A stretch of DNA of 38,558 nt from an uncultured Eubacteriaceae bacterium (GTDB lineage: Bacteria > Bacillota > Clostridia > Lachnospirales > CAG-274): assembly GCA_947167715.1 (NCBI GenBank), contig CAMVJD010000027.1, forward strand, positions 1 through 38,558. Direction: 5' to 3'. Numbering within the stretch: position 1 is the stretch's first letter; every line of letters begins with the position of its first letter. Below are positions 15,570 to 23,652 of this stretch, in pieces. The translations under genes and the position numbers were made by a program. The notes beneath the pieces are model-generated. The model was not told the DNA's origin, did no database searches, and saw nothing but the letters and a program-made list of their open reading frames with translations.

Positions 15570-17150
15570 TTATTTTGCGTAGTCAATGGCTCTTGTTTCC
15601 CTTATAAGGTTAACCTTTATAGTGCCGGGATATTCAAGCTCCGTTTCGATTTTCTTGGAAATATCGTGCGCCATAATTGTAAGCTGATCGTCCGATACTT
15701 CCTCGGGTACTATCATAACTCGCAACTCGCGTCCTGCCTGAATTGCGAACGATTTTTCAACGCCTTTAAATGAATCTGCAATTTCTTCAAGCGATTGCAG
15801 ACGTTTGATGTAGCTTTCAAGCGTCTCGCGTCTTGCACCGGGTCTTGCGGCGGAAATGGCATCCGCTGCCTGTACAAGCACTGCGACAATGCTTTGCGGC
15901 TCGACATCGCCGTGATGAGCCTCTACCGCGTTAATAATAGTAGCACTTTCGTGATACTTGCGGCACAGGTTTGCGCCTAATTCTATATGGGAACCTTCCA
16001 TATCGTGGTCGATTGCCTTACCGATATCGTGTAAAAGGCCGGCACGTTTTGCCAGCGTTATATCAACACCCAATTCTGCGGCCATGATCCCGCAAAGGTG
16101 TGATACCTCAATAGAATGTTTAAGCACATTTTGTCCGTAACTTGTCCTGAATTTCAGTTTACCAAGCAAACGTACAAGCTCGGGATGAAGATTGTGTACA
16201 CCCGTTTCAAAGGTAGCGGCCTCGCCCTCCTCTTTAATAGATGTTTCAACCTCTTTTCTTGCTTTTTCAACAGTTTCTTCGATCCTTGCAGGATGTACCC
16301 TGCCGTCGATAATAAGCTTTTCCAAAGCAATTCTTGCAATCTCTCGTTTCATTGCGTCAAATCCCGAGAGGATAACTGCCTCGGGTGTGTCGTCAATAAT
16401 AAGTTCAATGCCCGTAAGGGATTCAAGGGTACGGATGTTGCGTCCCTCGCGTCCGATAATTCTGCCCTTCATTTCATCGTTGGGCAATGAAACAACGCTT
16501 ACAGTTGTTTCGGCAACGTGATCTGCCGCGCAGCGCTGTATGGCGTTTGCGATGATCTCTTTTGCCTTTTTGTCGGCCTCTGACTTGGCCTTTGCTTCCA
16601 TTTCTTTGATAAGTACGGCTGTTTCATGCTGAAGATCGTTTTGCACCGATGCAAAAAGATATTCTTTAGCCTGTTCCGCAGACATGCCCGCAATACGCTC
16701 TACCTCGGCTATGTGCTGCTTTTCAAGTGCTTCCACCTCGGCTGTGCGCTTTTCAAGCTCTTCGCTTTTGCGCTGCAGCTGGTTGTCGCGCTTGTCAAGG
16801 CTTTCGGAACGCTTATCAAGGCTTTCCTCTTTCTTTTCAAGACGTTTTTCTTGTCGCTGAACTTCGTTTTTGCGGTCTTTACATTCTTTCTCAATGTCGT
16901 TTTTTAACTTAAGGCCTTCCTCCTGTGCGGCAAGAAGTATTTCTTTCTTTTCCGCATCGGCATCACGCTTTATTTCCTCGGCAGATCTTTTGGCCTCAAG
17001 CTTTATGCTTTCGGCTTCACGCTCCGCAGAGCCTATAGTTCCCTCCGCAAGCTTTTTTCTTGCGTACTGACCTATAATAAAGCCGATAAAAAATGCAAGT
17101 AAAACAGCAACAAGAATGATAATAAGTTTACCTATTCCTATGCTAAGCAA
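15570..17150 (-). CDS. rny: Ribonuclease Y
   Basis: This membrane-anchored endoribonuclease starts mRNA decay in Firmicutes. The 526 residues show an N-terminal membrane helix ([19 protein letters not shown]), a long charged coiled coil to about residue 200, a KH domain ([21 protein letters not shown]) and an HD domain with [17 protein letters not shown] as metal-binding core. The start is assigned to TTG at 17150, 10 bases from AGGAGG (17161-17166). Longer ATG-initiated frames would place this ribosome site inside the gene and lengthen the N-terminus beyond family norm. It is monocistronic with its own promoter. Confidence 0.93.
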   Translation of the reverse strand: MLSIGIGKLIIILVAVLLAFFIGFIIGQYARKKLAEGTIGSAEREAESIKLEAKRSAEEIKRDADAEKKEILLAAQEEGLKLKNDIEKECKDRKNEVQRQEKRLEKKEESLDKRSESLDKRDNQLQRKSEELEKRTAEVEALEKQHIAEVERIAGMSAEQAKEYLFASVQNDLQHETAVLIKEMEAKAKSEADKKAKEIIANAIQRCAADHVAETTVSVVSLPNDEMKGRIIGREGRNIRTLESLTGIELIIDDTPEAVILSGFDAMKREIARIALEKLIIDGRVHPARIEETVEKARKEVETSIKEEGEAATFETGVHNLHPELVRLLGKLKFRTSYGQNVLKHSIEVSHLCGIMAAELGVDITLAKRAGLLHDIGKAIDHDMEGSHIELGANLCRKYHESATIINAVEAHHGDVEPQSIVAVLVQAADAISAARPGARRETLESYIKRLQSLEEIADSFKGVEKSFAIQAGRELRVMIVPEEVSDDQLTIMAHDISKKIETELEYPGTIKVNLIRETRAIDYAK

Positions 17151-17256
17151 AGTCTTAACACCTCCTATTAAATTTTCAATGTACAACAAAAGCAAAACTG
17201 CTTTAAATATGATCATATTGCCGCAGGGCATAATATGCCCGCAATAATACTATTCT

Positions 17257-17285
17257 ATTTTATAACTTTTTTTGCGTTGTGTCAA
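17257..17285 (-). promoter_or_regulatory. Promoter of rny
   Basis: On the minus strand TTGACA (17280-17285) and TAAAAT (17257-17262) are 17 bp apart. The leader contains the palindrome GGGCATAATATGCCC at 17227-17241. Confidence 0.8.
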
Positions 17286-17386
17286 GCATATTGTGTTTTA
17301 GTTTTATATTTTCTTTACTTTTTGTTTGTATTTGCATAAAAAAAAGCAAATTTCCGCGTATTTATAAAAAATGTTTGCTAAATGCA

Positions 17387-17414
17387 TTGAAAAATGATAA
17401 AATAAAACTATAAT
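17387..17414 (+). promoter_or_regulatory. Promoter of the LRR/dockerin gene
   Basis: TTGAAA (17387-17392) and TATAAT (17409-17414) are 16 bp apart, 36 bp before the start codon. Confidence 0.7.
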
Positions 17415-17450
17415 TGGCGGTTGAATAATAATAAAACGGCGGTGATAATA

Positions 17451-19523
17451 ATGAAAAAAATAATTTTTATACTTGTTTTTTGCTTATTTATGCTGACAGC
17501 CACATCGGCATATGCTAAAACAAGTGCGGAGCTTTTTGATGAGCTTGAGGCAAGGTGCGTATATACGGACGAAAACAATGTAATTAAAATGGCGGCATTT
17601 AAAATAGATGAGGTCCCGGCGGATATGGTGCTTGAAATAAACGGCGAGACCTATGCCGTTACGGAGGCGCCCGTGGACGGTATGGTATATCAAAGCGTGG
17701 ATACCCAAAAGACCGCGGAGGGCATAATAAGCATTTCGTTTTTTGCGGAGGGAGAGTCGGCCGTGTTTGAGACCCCTGCTGTAAAAATAGTCAGCGGAAA
17801 GGAAGGCGAGTGGACGGCATCGGATGACGGACACAGGCTTTATACCTACAACGGCAGTGATGAAGAGGTAGTGGTCCCCAATTTTTACAACAATAAGCCC
17901 ATAGTCGTTATTGGCGGAAGATACGAAAACGAAAGCTATATCAATATACTTGACGGAAAAACGGAGGGCTTTAAAAAAATATATATTTCCGACGGCATAA
18001 CGGGGATACATCATTGTACCTTCAGGGGCATAGCCACGCTGGAGGATATAAGGCTGCCCGAAACGCTTGTTTCCATTGGCGGCATATCGTTTTATGAAAC
18101 GGGGTTAAATTGTCCCATAGAATTGCCGAAAACTACCCGGATAGTTTACGGCAACGCATTCAGGGATACGAAGATAACATCGCTAAAGCTTAACGAAGGG
18201 CTTGAATATATATATCCCCAGGCTTTTATAAACTGTAAAAATATCGGCGGAGAGCTTGTCCTGCCCGAATCCCTTGTGCGTATAGGCTACTCCGCTTTTT
18301 ACGGCTGCAGCGGCCTTAAGGGCCCGCTTACTATACCTGCGGGCGTAAAGGCTGTAGAAAAAGCCGCTTTTTATAATTGCTCGGGCTTTAACGGTAAATT
18401 GACGCTTTGTGAGGGGGTAGAGTCGGTAGGGCTGCTTTGCTTTGGCGGATATGGTGTAAATATGGGTTTTACCGAACTGGAGCTGCCGTCGTCGCTGAAA
18501 CAAATTGATGCCTACGCCTTTCAAAACTGCGTTTCGGTAAAAAGAATAGAGCTTAAGGAGGGCCTTGAAGCCATAGGGGACGGCGCCTTTGACCATTGCT
18601 GCGGCGCCGAAAACGAAAAATTGGTCATCCCGTCTACGGTGAAAACAATAGGCGGTGACTATAATGTTGAGGAAAATACCCTGTACGGCGACCACGTTTT
18701 TTACGATTTCGGAAAAGACGAAAGCTTTAAGGAATTTGAGGTGGCCGAAGGCAACACAAATTTCGACACGATCGGCGGCGTATTATACGATGCGGCGCAT
18801 ACCAGAATGATAGCCTATCCGCGCGGCAAAACGGACGAAACATTCATCCTGCCCGATACCGTGACACAGCTTGATGCGCTGTCGTTTTCGCGGCCTGCAT
18901 ATCTTAAAAAGCTGGTTTTGCCCGATAGCTATGTTTTAAGCACGGAAGTGCCGAAAAATTCCCTTAATATCGACGGAAACAGCTTATCTGTCGCGCTTTA
19001 CGGCTTTAATAATATATCTGAGATAGCGGTAAGCGAAAATAACCCCAATTATACAACAAAGGATGGGCTGTTATATTCCAAGGATATGAAAACGCTTTGG
19101 TATATTCCGCTTGGCATAGAGGGTGAGGTAAATATCGACAGCCGCTGCGAAAAAATGGAAAAGGGCTGTGTTTATATAGCAAGTGCGGCCAAGGTAATGT
19201 GGGAAAAGCTTGTTATAGGCGGCGGGATAAAAACCATAGATGATAATACGGTCAAAATGATAAACGATAATATAAAGCAAAAGATAAGCATTGAAAACAG
19301 CTTTTATCTGGCATTTGACAAGGACGGTAAAATATGCGCCGCATCTTATAAATACGGTGATGCCGACCTGTCGGGACAAATAGATGCGGCAGATGCCGAG
19401 CTTGTTTTAAAATATATTTGCGGTATAAACGTAAAAGATAAAATCAATCTGACAGCGGCGGATATAGACCAAAACGGCGTAATAAATCTGCTGGATGTAA
19501 TTTCGATAAAGGCATTGGCATAA
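17451..19523 (+). CDS. Secreted BspA-like leucine-rich-repeat protein with dockerin-like tail
   Basis: This 690-residue exported protein has a signal peptide ending near residue 22 (SAYA-KT), an N-terminal region of unknown fold, and a long series of LRR_5/BspA repeats (about residues 170-400 and again 440-600) recognisable as LPETLVSIGGISFYE, LPESLVRIGYSAFYGC and LPSSLKQIDAYAFQNC. The last 60 residues hold two calcium-loop helices (GDADLSGQIDAADAELVLKYI and DIDQNGVINLLDVISIKALA), the design of a type I dockerin. Such a tail would dock onto a cohesin on a scaffold or cell surface. GGCGGTGAT precedes the ATG. No cohesin or scaffoldin is encoded in the window. Confidence 0.87.
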   Translation: MKKIIFILVFCLFMLTATSAYAKTSAELFDELEARCVYTDENNVIKMAAFKIDEVPADMVLEINGETYAVTEAPVDGMVYQSVDTQKTAEGIISISFFAEGESAVFETPAVKIVSGKEGEWTASDDGHRLYTYNGSDEEVVVPNFYNNKPIVVIGGRYENESYINILDGKTEGFKKIYISDGITGIHHCTFRGIATLEDIRLPETLVSIGGISFYETGLNCPIELPKTTRIVYGNAFRDTKITSLKLNEGLEYIYPQAFINCKNIGGELVLPESLVRIGYSAFYGCSGLKGPLTIPAGVKAVEKAAFYNCSGFNGKLTLCEGVESVGLLCFGGYGVNMGFTELELPSSLKQIDAYAFQNCVSVKRIELKEGLEAIGDGAFDHCCGAENEKLVIPSTVKTIGGDYNVEENTLYGDHVFYDFGKDESFKEFEVAEGNTNFDTIGGVLYDAAHTRMIAYPRGKTDETFILPDTVTQLDALSFSRPAYLKKLVLPDSYVLSTEVPKNSLNIDGNSLSVALYGFNNISEIAVSENNPNYTTKDGLLYSKDMKTLWYIPLGIEGEVNIDSRCEKMEKGCVYIASAAKVMWEKLVIGGGIKTIDDNTVKMINDNIKQKISIENSFYLAFDKDGKICAASYKYGDADLSGQIDAADAELVLKYICGINVKDKINLTAADIDQNGVINLLDVISIKALA

Positions 19524-19527
19524 AAAA

Positions 19528-19552
19528 GACCCGAAGCATAGCGCTTCGGGTC
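19528..19552. terminator. Bidirectional terminator
   Basis: GACCCGAAGC and GCTTCGGGTC form a perfect 10-bp stem with a 5-nt loop, flanked by AAAAAA and CTTTTATT, between convergent genes. Confidence 0.92.
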
Positions 19553-19556
19553 ACTT

Positions 19557-20630
19557 TTATTGTTCCACGACTACAAAAGTATTGTTTTTGGTCCTTACAA
19601 GGCCCGTGCCTACCGGCATGTTTAAATAGGGCAGTATTGCCGGGTCATAATTGCATATGTCATTTAAGCTGTGCATACCGGAGTTGTTAAGGTCAAACGC
19701 ATATTCGTCATCCTCTCCGCCCTGATAAAAGCGCCAGCCGCTGTCGTTAAAATTGGTATCGGGTACCTCGCGGTACATATAGCCCACGGGGAAACGGTCT
19801 ACCGTAATGCGGTTTGTTGCTATGCAAAGGTCGGGGCCGTCCCAGATAAGCAGATGCTTCATTTCTTCTTTCTGGATAGCATATTCGGTAGAAAACTCAA
19901 ACCATGCTTTATCGCCCCAGTGGTTGTCAAACAAAAATTGTATTATGCCAAAACCCACCTTAAACTGCGGGGAAAGCTCCTCCGTGCAGTTGCGGTGCTG
20001 GTAGTTGTGGTAAACAAAGCCGCAAAGATAGCTCATACCGTATTCGACCCAGTTGTTGAAAAGGGCGCTTGCCTTTTTTGCGTAAGGCAGCACGGCATAC
20101 CAAAACTCGTCGCGTGTTATAATGCCCGCCGCATAAGCAACGCGGCAAAGACCTATGCGCTCGTTGCAGTCCCATGCGTAAAAGCCTGCCTCACCCACTA
20201 TGGGCGCAAAATTTCTGGCATATGTATTACAGCGTTTAAGCTTGAAAAGCTCCGACGGCTCGTGCGGCGTAAGCTCATCAAAATTGGCAAGATTGTTCCA
20301 CTCCGCCCAAAAATGCTTATACTCGTCATGTATATTAAAATGTTGCCTGCAGGCGTTTTCAAGTGATACCCAATCCTGGATGTCATAAGTCTGTTTAAGC
20401 CACTCTATAGTATTGGAGCGCTCTTCATCGTTTGTACAGTGATATATTTTATCAAATTCCATAGGCTGTGCCAGGGTAGGCCACTTGCGGCAGCTTGATA
20501 CAGCGCTTAAAAGAAGTATAAAAAGATTTTGATCAACCGGTTCAAGCGCTTTCCCTACGCTTGACGAATACAGATTTTGCTGATAATCCTTGATAACGCC
20601 GACGATTTTCTCGGTAGTTGTGTATGCCAT
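19557..20630 (-). CDS. DUF1266 and DUF2185 (Imm33-like) domain protein
   Basis: This 357-residue soluble protein has no signal peptide. Its middle (about residues 130-250, GEAGFYAWDCNERIGLCRVAYAAGIITRDEFW) matches DUF1266, a domain often found in proteins neighbouring polymorphic toxins. The C-terminus (about 290-357, SGWRFYQGGEDDEYAFD and MHSLNDICNYDPAILPYL) matches DUF2185, related to immunity protein Imm33. Both matches are from family memory. The combination suggests an immunity or antitoxin-like role, but no toxin gene adjoins it. AGGAGGAG precedes the ATG at 20630. The gene stands alone. Confidence 0.75.
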   Translation of the reverse strand: MAYTTTEKIVGVIKDYQQNLYSSSVGKALEPVDQNLFILLLSAVSSCRKWPTLAQPMEFDKIYHCTNDEERSNTIEWLKQTYDIQDWVSLENACRQHFNIHDEYKHFWAEWNNLANFDELTPHEPSELFKLKRCNTYARNFAPIVGEAGFYAWDCNERIGLCRVAYAAGIITRDEFWYAVLPYAKKASALFNNWVEYGMSYLCGFVYHNYQHRNCTEELSPQFKVGFGIIQFLFDNHWGDKAWFEFSTEYAIQKEEMKHLLIWDGPDLCIATNRITVDRFPVGYMYREVPDTNFNDSGWRFYQGGEDDEYAFDLNNSGMHSLNDICNYDPAILPYLNMPVGTGLVRTKNNTFVVVEQ

Positions 20631-20950
20631 TTTTACTCCTCCTTGAAAACAATATGCGAAATCTGATATTAGACATTTTTTATGCTAACAATAAAATAAC
20701 ATACAACCTCATAATAAGTATATCATACTTTTATGTGTTTGGCTATAGTAAATTTATTAATTTTTAATTTTTTTTTAATTTTGGAATTATGCAACATTCA
20801 TAGTTTTAAGAAATATTTATAACCGTTGGGTGTTTATAGGCAAAAGCTATAGCAAACCGCACGCAAAGAAAATGCTCAAAAGAAAAAAGCGGGGGTAATG
20901 TCAATAAACCCTCGCTTTTTGTAGCATTTTATTTTAAAACATTTTATGTA
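20631..20950. other. AT-rich gap between two minus-strand genes
   Basis: The 320 bp gap is AT-rich and gene-free. It should hold the promoter of the DUF1266 gene: an extended -10 (TG-A-TATACT on the minus strand, ending near 20717) lies within the small inverted repeat AAGTAT/ATACTT, but no good -35 was seen. The terminator of the next gene is at 20885-20920. Confidence 0.5.
20885..20920 (-). terminator. Terminator of the stalk-domain gene
   Basis: AAAAGCG-G-GGGT and ACCC-T-CGCTTTT pair over 12 bp with one G-T pair. On the minus strand it is followed by a U run. Confidence 0.8.
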
Positions 20951-21598
20951 TCAGCGCAAGCATCTTCCACAAGGCGAATATCCTTGTGCTATTGCATCGT
21001 CAAGCGTTCCGCAGTATTCCTGCCTATGCTCCGGATAGATCTCTCCGACCGAGGTACAGCTTGGAATATGTATTTTCCTTGTGTTTGTATTTAATATGTA
21101 AGTTATTGCTTTTGAATTTTGTACTGTATTACTGCTTGTCTGTGCTTGTTTTTGCGTTGTATTCTGTGTCTTATTTGAAGCTATAGGTGCCGTTTCAACT
21201 ATGCAGGAAATGTACGAATCCTTGCCGTTATAGCTTATATGCACCAATTTCTTTTCGGCGTTCCAGCTTGTGTCTGCGCCTATTGCATCTGCTATGGCTT
21301 TAACGGGCAAATATAAGCCGTTATTTATTATTTGCTGCGGAACATCGGGATAAATCTGCTTACCGTCTACTTTGATATAATTCTGACCTTTTATTATGGA
21401 CACATTATGATTTCCGTCCGATAAACTTGCTTTACCGACAGCCCCGTCCCAGTTTACGGAAAACCCGAGTTCTTCAAATACGCCCCTGACGGGAACAAGT
21501 GTCCTGCCGTTTCTTATTACCCCCTGCGCTGCCATTACATTTGTTGATAAAATAATAATTGCAGTCATTAACAAAATCAATATTCTTATTTTTTTCAT
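20951..21598 (-). CDS. Secreted stalk-domain protein with C-terminal Cys/His motif
   Basis: This 215-residue exported protein has a signal peptide (ILILLMTAIIILSTNVMAA) and one copper-amine-oxidase N-terminal-like 'stalk' domain (about residues 28-125: RTLVPVRGVFEELGFSVNW and LYLPVKAIADAIGADTSW). A Gln/Ser/Thr-rich linker follows. The last 50 residues (THR-region YILNTNTRKIHIPSCTSV...YCGTLDDAIAQGYSPCGRCLR) are related to the metal-binding module often appended to secreted nucleases; one His and four Cys could bind zinc. ATG 21598 is chosen because the ATG at 21604 overlaps AAGGAG. Function beyond surface attachment is unknown. Its leader is predicted to run through the 21 kb repeat. Confidence 0.82.
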   Translation of the reverse strand: MKKIRILILLMTAIIILSTNVMAAQGVIRNGRTLVPVRGVFEELGFSVNWDGAVGKASLSDGNHNVSIIKGQNYIKVDGKQIYPDVPQQIINNGLYLPVKAIADAIGADTSWNAEKKLVHISYNGKDSYISCIVETAPIASNKTQNTTQKQAQTSSNTVQNSKAITYILNTNTRKIHIPSCTSVGEIYPEHRQEYCGTLDDAIAQGYSPCGRCLR

Positions 21599-21618
21599 AC
21601 TCATTCTCCTTTTTAAAG

Positions 21619-21837
21619 TTTAACAAACTAAGGAAGTCCCCCGCTTCTAAAGCGGGGGTGCTTACTTAAAATTCAGTGGGTCAGCACTTTTGCTGCGCAA
21701 AAGCCAGGCAAAGCCTGTCCGCATCTATCTTTGCGGTGCAATGTTCAAGCTCCCGCTGAATTTGGAATTGCTTGCAATTCCGTTGGTTATGAGTATGTAG
21801 CAGAAATTTATTTCTGCGGAATACGAATATCATTGAC
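21619..21837 (+). repeat. Dispersed hairpin-module repeat, copy A
   Basis: The copy begins TTTAACAAACTAAGG and continues with the hairpin CCCCCGCTT/AAGCGGGGG (21638-21658). Next is an AATTCAG stem interrupted by inserted small hairpins, then GGAATTGC-TT-GCAATTCC, then GCAGAAAT-TT-ATTTCTGC (21800-21817), ending in CATTGAC. Both ends are shared with the 37 kb copy but the internal modules differ. The GC-rich left hairpin recalls IS200/IS605-type ends, so a non-autonomous derivative is possible. No transposase is present. Confidence 0.88.
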
Positions 21838-21882
21838 TATCGCTCAAAAGGACAACACTAATATTTGCAATTTATTAAAGTT

Positions 21883-21911
21883 ATTATATCACAATAATGA
21901 TTGATATGCAA
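21883..21911 (-). promoter_or_regulatory. Promoter of the stalk-domain gene
   Basis: On the minus strand TTGCAT (21906-21911) and TATAAT (21883-21888) are 17 bp apart. The transcript would include the whole of repeat copy A as a leader of about 280 nt. Confidence 0.65.
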
Positions 21912-21928
21912 GATAAATATGGGATAAT
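21901..21928 (+). promoter_or_regulatory. Promoter of the XRE regulator gene
   Basis: TTGATA (21901-21906) and GATAAT (21923-21928) are 16 bp apart. It overlaps the divergent promoter, so the two may compete or share control. Confidence 0.6.
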
Positions 21929-21956
21929 TTTAACTAAGTTCAAGTGAGGTGTTTTA

Positions 21957-22334
21957 ATGTACGATTTTGGTGACGTTTTAAAAACTTTAAGAAAAAAGAA
22001 TAACCTTACACAGCAACAGCTTGCAAAAAAGCTTAATGTTTCGGAATCGCTGATAAGTCGCTACGAAAGCAACGAGGTCCAGCCGCCCTTCGATACATTA
22101 AGGTCTTTAGCTGCAATTTTTAATGTCACAATAGATGAGCTATGTGGCACAGAGCACAGAAATACGTTGTCCCTTTACGGACTGACCAAGGAACAGGAGC
22201 AGATACTCAAGGCACTTGCCTTGCGATTCAGAACATTCAATAACGAAGGAACATTAAAATTTACTAACGACCAATTATCAATGATCGGTTGTATGTTTGC
22301 CGAAGTTGCGGATAATTTTACCAATACAAAATAA
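21957..22334 (+). CDS. XRE-family transcriptional regulator
   Basis: This 125-residue DNA-binding protein has an N-terminal Cro/CI-type helix-turn-helix (about residues 5-60: LKTLRKKNNLTQQQLAKKLNVSESLISRYESNEVQPPFDTL). A C-terminal helical region of unknown role follows. It probably binds as a dimer. GTGAGGTG precedes the ATG. The overlapping divergent promoters with the stalk-domain gene make autoregulation or control of that gene plausible. It ends in a strong terminator, so it is not transcribed with cotJABC. Confidence 0.9.
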   Translation: MYDFGDVLKTLRKKNNLTQQQLAKKLNVSESLISRYESNEVQPPFDTLRSLAAIFNVTIDELCGTEHRNTLSLYGLTKEQEQILKALALRFRTFNNEGTLKFTNDQLSMIGCMFAEVADNFTNTK

Positions 22335-22339
22335 GTGAC

Positions 22340-22370
22340 AAAGACTTGTGACCAAACATCACAGGTCTTT
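22340..22370 (+). terminator. Terminator of the XRE gene
   Basis: AAAGACTTGTGA and TCACAGGTCTTT pair over 12 bp with one G-T pair around CCAAACA, followed by TTTATTTT. Confidence 0.88.
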
Positions 22371-22478
22371 TTATTTTACTATAACCTGAAGCATTATGCA
22401 ATACATTAAGAAATGTTAATTTTCACAAACTTTATTTTTCTGAATACTATAGCATTAAAACATCAAGGAGGCGGCAGT

Positions 22479-22631
22479 ATGGCCGAGTGCAGACCCTTTG
22501 ACAAGACTATTGCCGTAACGCAGCTTGCGCAGGCTTATGTGCCCATACAAAAAATGTGTGAGCTTATGGAGCCCGTGCAGGCCCTGCTTGCGGGAACGGT
22601 ATTTCCCGAGCTGGTAGATATCTATAAATAA
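22479..22631 (+). CDS. cotJA: Spore coat-associated protein CotJA
   Basis: This 50-residue protein matches the small CotJA family, including LAQAYVPIQKMCELMEP and the GTVFPEL segment near the end. CotJA helps place CotJC in the spore coat in Bacillus. The ATG at 22479 follows AAGGAGG at good distance; the longer frame from 22413 lacks a ribosome site. It is the first gene of a complete cotJABC operon, which would be transcribed in the mother cell by sigma-E. A sigma-E-like -10 (GAATACTAT at 22442-22450) lies upstream, but a matching -35 is unclear. Confidence 0.88.
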   Translation: MAECRPFDKTIAVTQLAQAYVPIQKMCELMEPVQALLAGTVFPELVDIYK

Positions 22632-22651
22632 ATTTAAAAAGGAGTAATAAA

Positions 22652-22927
22652 ATGGACAGAGATCGTATTTTAAAGCGCCTTACGGTGTTGGACTTTCTGG
22701 CTGTCGATCTTGCGCTTTACCTTGACAGCCACCCCGACTGCAAAGAGGGGATAAAAAAATATAACGAGGTAGTCAGCGAGGCGGACGGCCTGCGCGAACA
22801 GTATGAAAACCTTTTCGGTCCGCTTTTCAGCTACCGCAGCTACAGCAAGCGCGATGAGTTTAACTGGACCGACGACCCATGGCCGTGGGAAAATGATTTT
22901 AATTTTGTGGTAGGAGGAGAAGAATAA
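22652..22927 (+). CDS. cotJB: Spore coat protein CotJB
   Basis: This 91-residue soluble protein has the CotJB pattern: LKRLTVLDFLAVDLALYLDSHPDCKEGIKKYNEV, then YENLFGPLF and a WTDDPWPWE segment before the end. It is required with CotJA for the CotJ coat component. AAGGAG precedes the start, 20 bp after cotJA. The stop is directly followed by the cotJC start, so translation is probably coupled. Confidence 0.92.
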   Translation: MDRDRILKRLTVLDFLAVDLALYLDSHPDCKEGIKKYNEVVSEADGLREQYENLFGPLFSYRSYSKRDEFNWTDDPWPWENDFNFVVGGEE

Positions 22928-23524
22928 ATGTGGATATATGAAAAAAAGCAGGAATTTCCCGTTAAAATAAAGCAGCAGAACCCCGCCCTTGCAAAATTGA
23001 TAATCACGCAGTACGGCGGTCCCGACGGTGAGCTTGGTGCATCGTTAAGGTATTTAAGTCAGCGTTATGCGGCAGTTACGCCGCAGTCAAAGGCAATTTT
23101 AAACGATATAGGCACGGAGGAGCTTGCGCACCTTGAAATGATAGGCTCTATATGCCACCAATTAAGCAAGGATATCGACCCCGCCGAGATAAAGGCTGCC
23201 GGCTTTGACAGTTATTATGTAGACCACGGTACGGGCGTTTATCCCGCAAGCGCCGCAGGCGTACCCTTTACGGCGGCTTATTTCCAATCAAAGGGCGACC
23301 CCTTGACCGACCTTTACGAAAACCTTGCCGCAGAACAAAAGGCGCGCTCGACCTACGAATATCTTATGCGTATGACCGACGACCCCGATGTGCTTGAACC
23401 CCTGCGCTTTTTAAGGGAAAGAGAGATAGTGCATTTCCAGCGCTTCGGCGAGGCGCTCGAGGGCGTAAGGGAATACCTTGACAGCAAAAGACAGTTTACC
23501 GTAAAAATGCCAAAAAACGAATAA
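22928..23524 (+). CDS. cotJC: Spore coat protein CotJC, manganese-catalase family
   Basis: This 198-residue member of the Mn-catalase (ferritin-like) family becomes part of the spore coat and may detoxify hydrogen peroxide. The di-metal ligands fit GTEELAHLEMIGSICHQL and the later REREIVHFQRFGEAL, with an ExxH in each and further glutamates in AAEQKARSTYEYL. GGAGGAG lies inside the end of cotJB. Length is normal. The intact operon argues that this organism forms endospores. Confidence 0.93.
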   Translation: MWIYEKKQEFPVKIKQQNPALAKLIITQYGGPDGELGASLRYLSQRYAAVTPQSKAILNDIGTEELAHLEMIGSICHQLSKDIDPAEIKAAGFDSYYVDHGTGVYPASAAGVPFTAAYFQSKGDPLTDLYENLAAEQKARSTYEYLMRMTDDPDVLEPLRFLREREIVHFQRFGEALEGVREYLDSKRQFTVKMPKNE

Positions 23525-23534
23525 AAAAACCCCG

Positions 23535-23551
23535 CCCCGTCTTTGACGGGG
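23535..23551 (+). terminator. Terminator of cotJABC
   Basis: CCCCGTC-TTT-GACGGGG is a perfect 7-bp stem followed by TGTTTTTGG. Confidence 0.85.
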
Positions 23552-23600
23552 TGTTTTTGGGACTGCGCAAACGGCAGCTTCCCGTTTATAATTTATTTCA

Positions 23601-23629
23601 TTGAAATATCCTCTCTTTTGTGGTAAAAT
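23601..23629 (+). promoter_or_regulatory. Promoter of cbiD
   Basis: TTGAAA (23601-23606) and TAAAAT (23624-23629) are 17 bp apart. Transcription would begin about 17 bp before the cbiD ATG, leaving no room for a cobalamin riboswitch. Confidence 0.75.
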
Positions 23630-23652
23630 ATACCCATACGGAGGACGGCGAT

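Noticed and set aside
21638-21817. CRISPR array
   Set aside because: The hairpins differ in sequence and are not separated by uniform spacers; there are no cas genes.
23601-23652. Cobalamin riboswitch upstream of cbiD
   Set aside because: The predicted leader is under 25 nt, far too short for a B12 aptamer.
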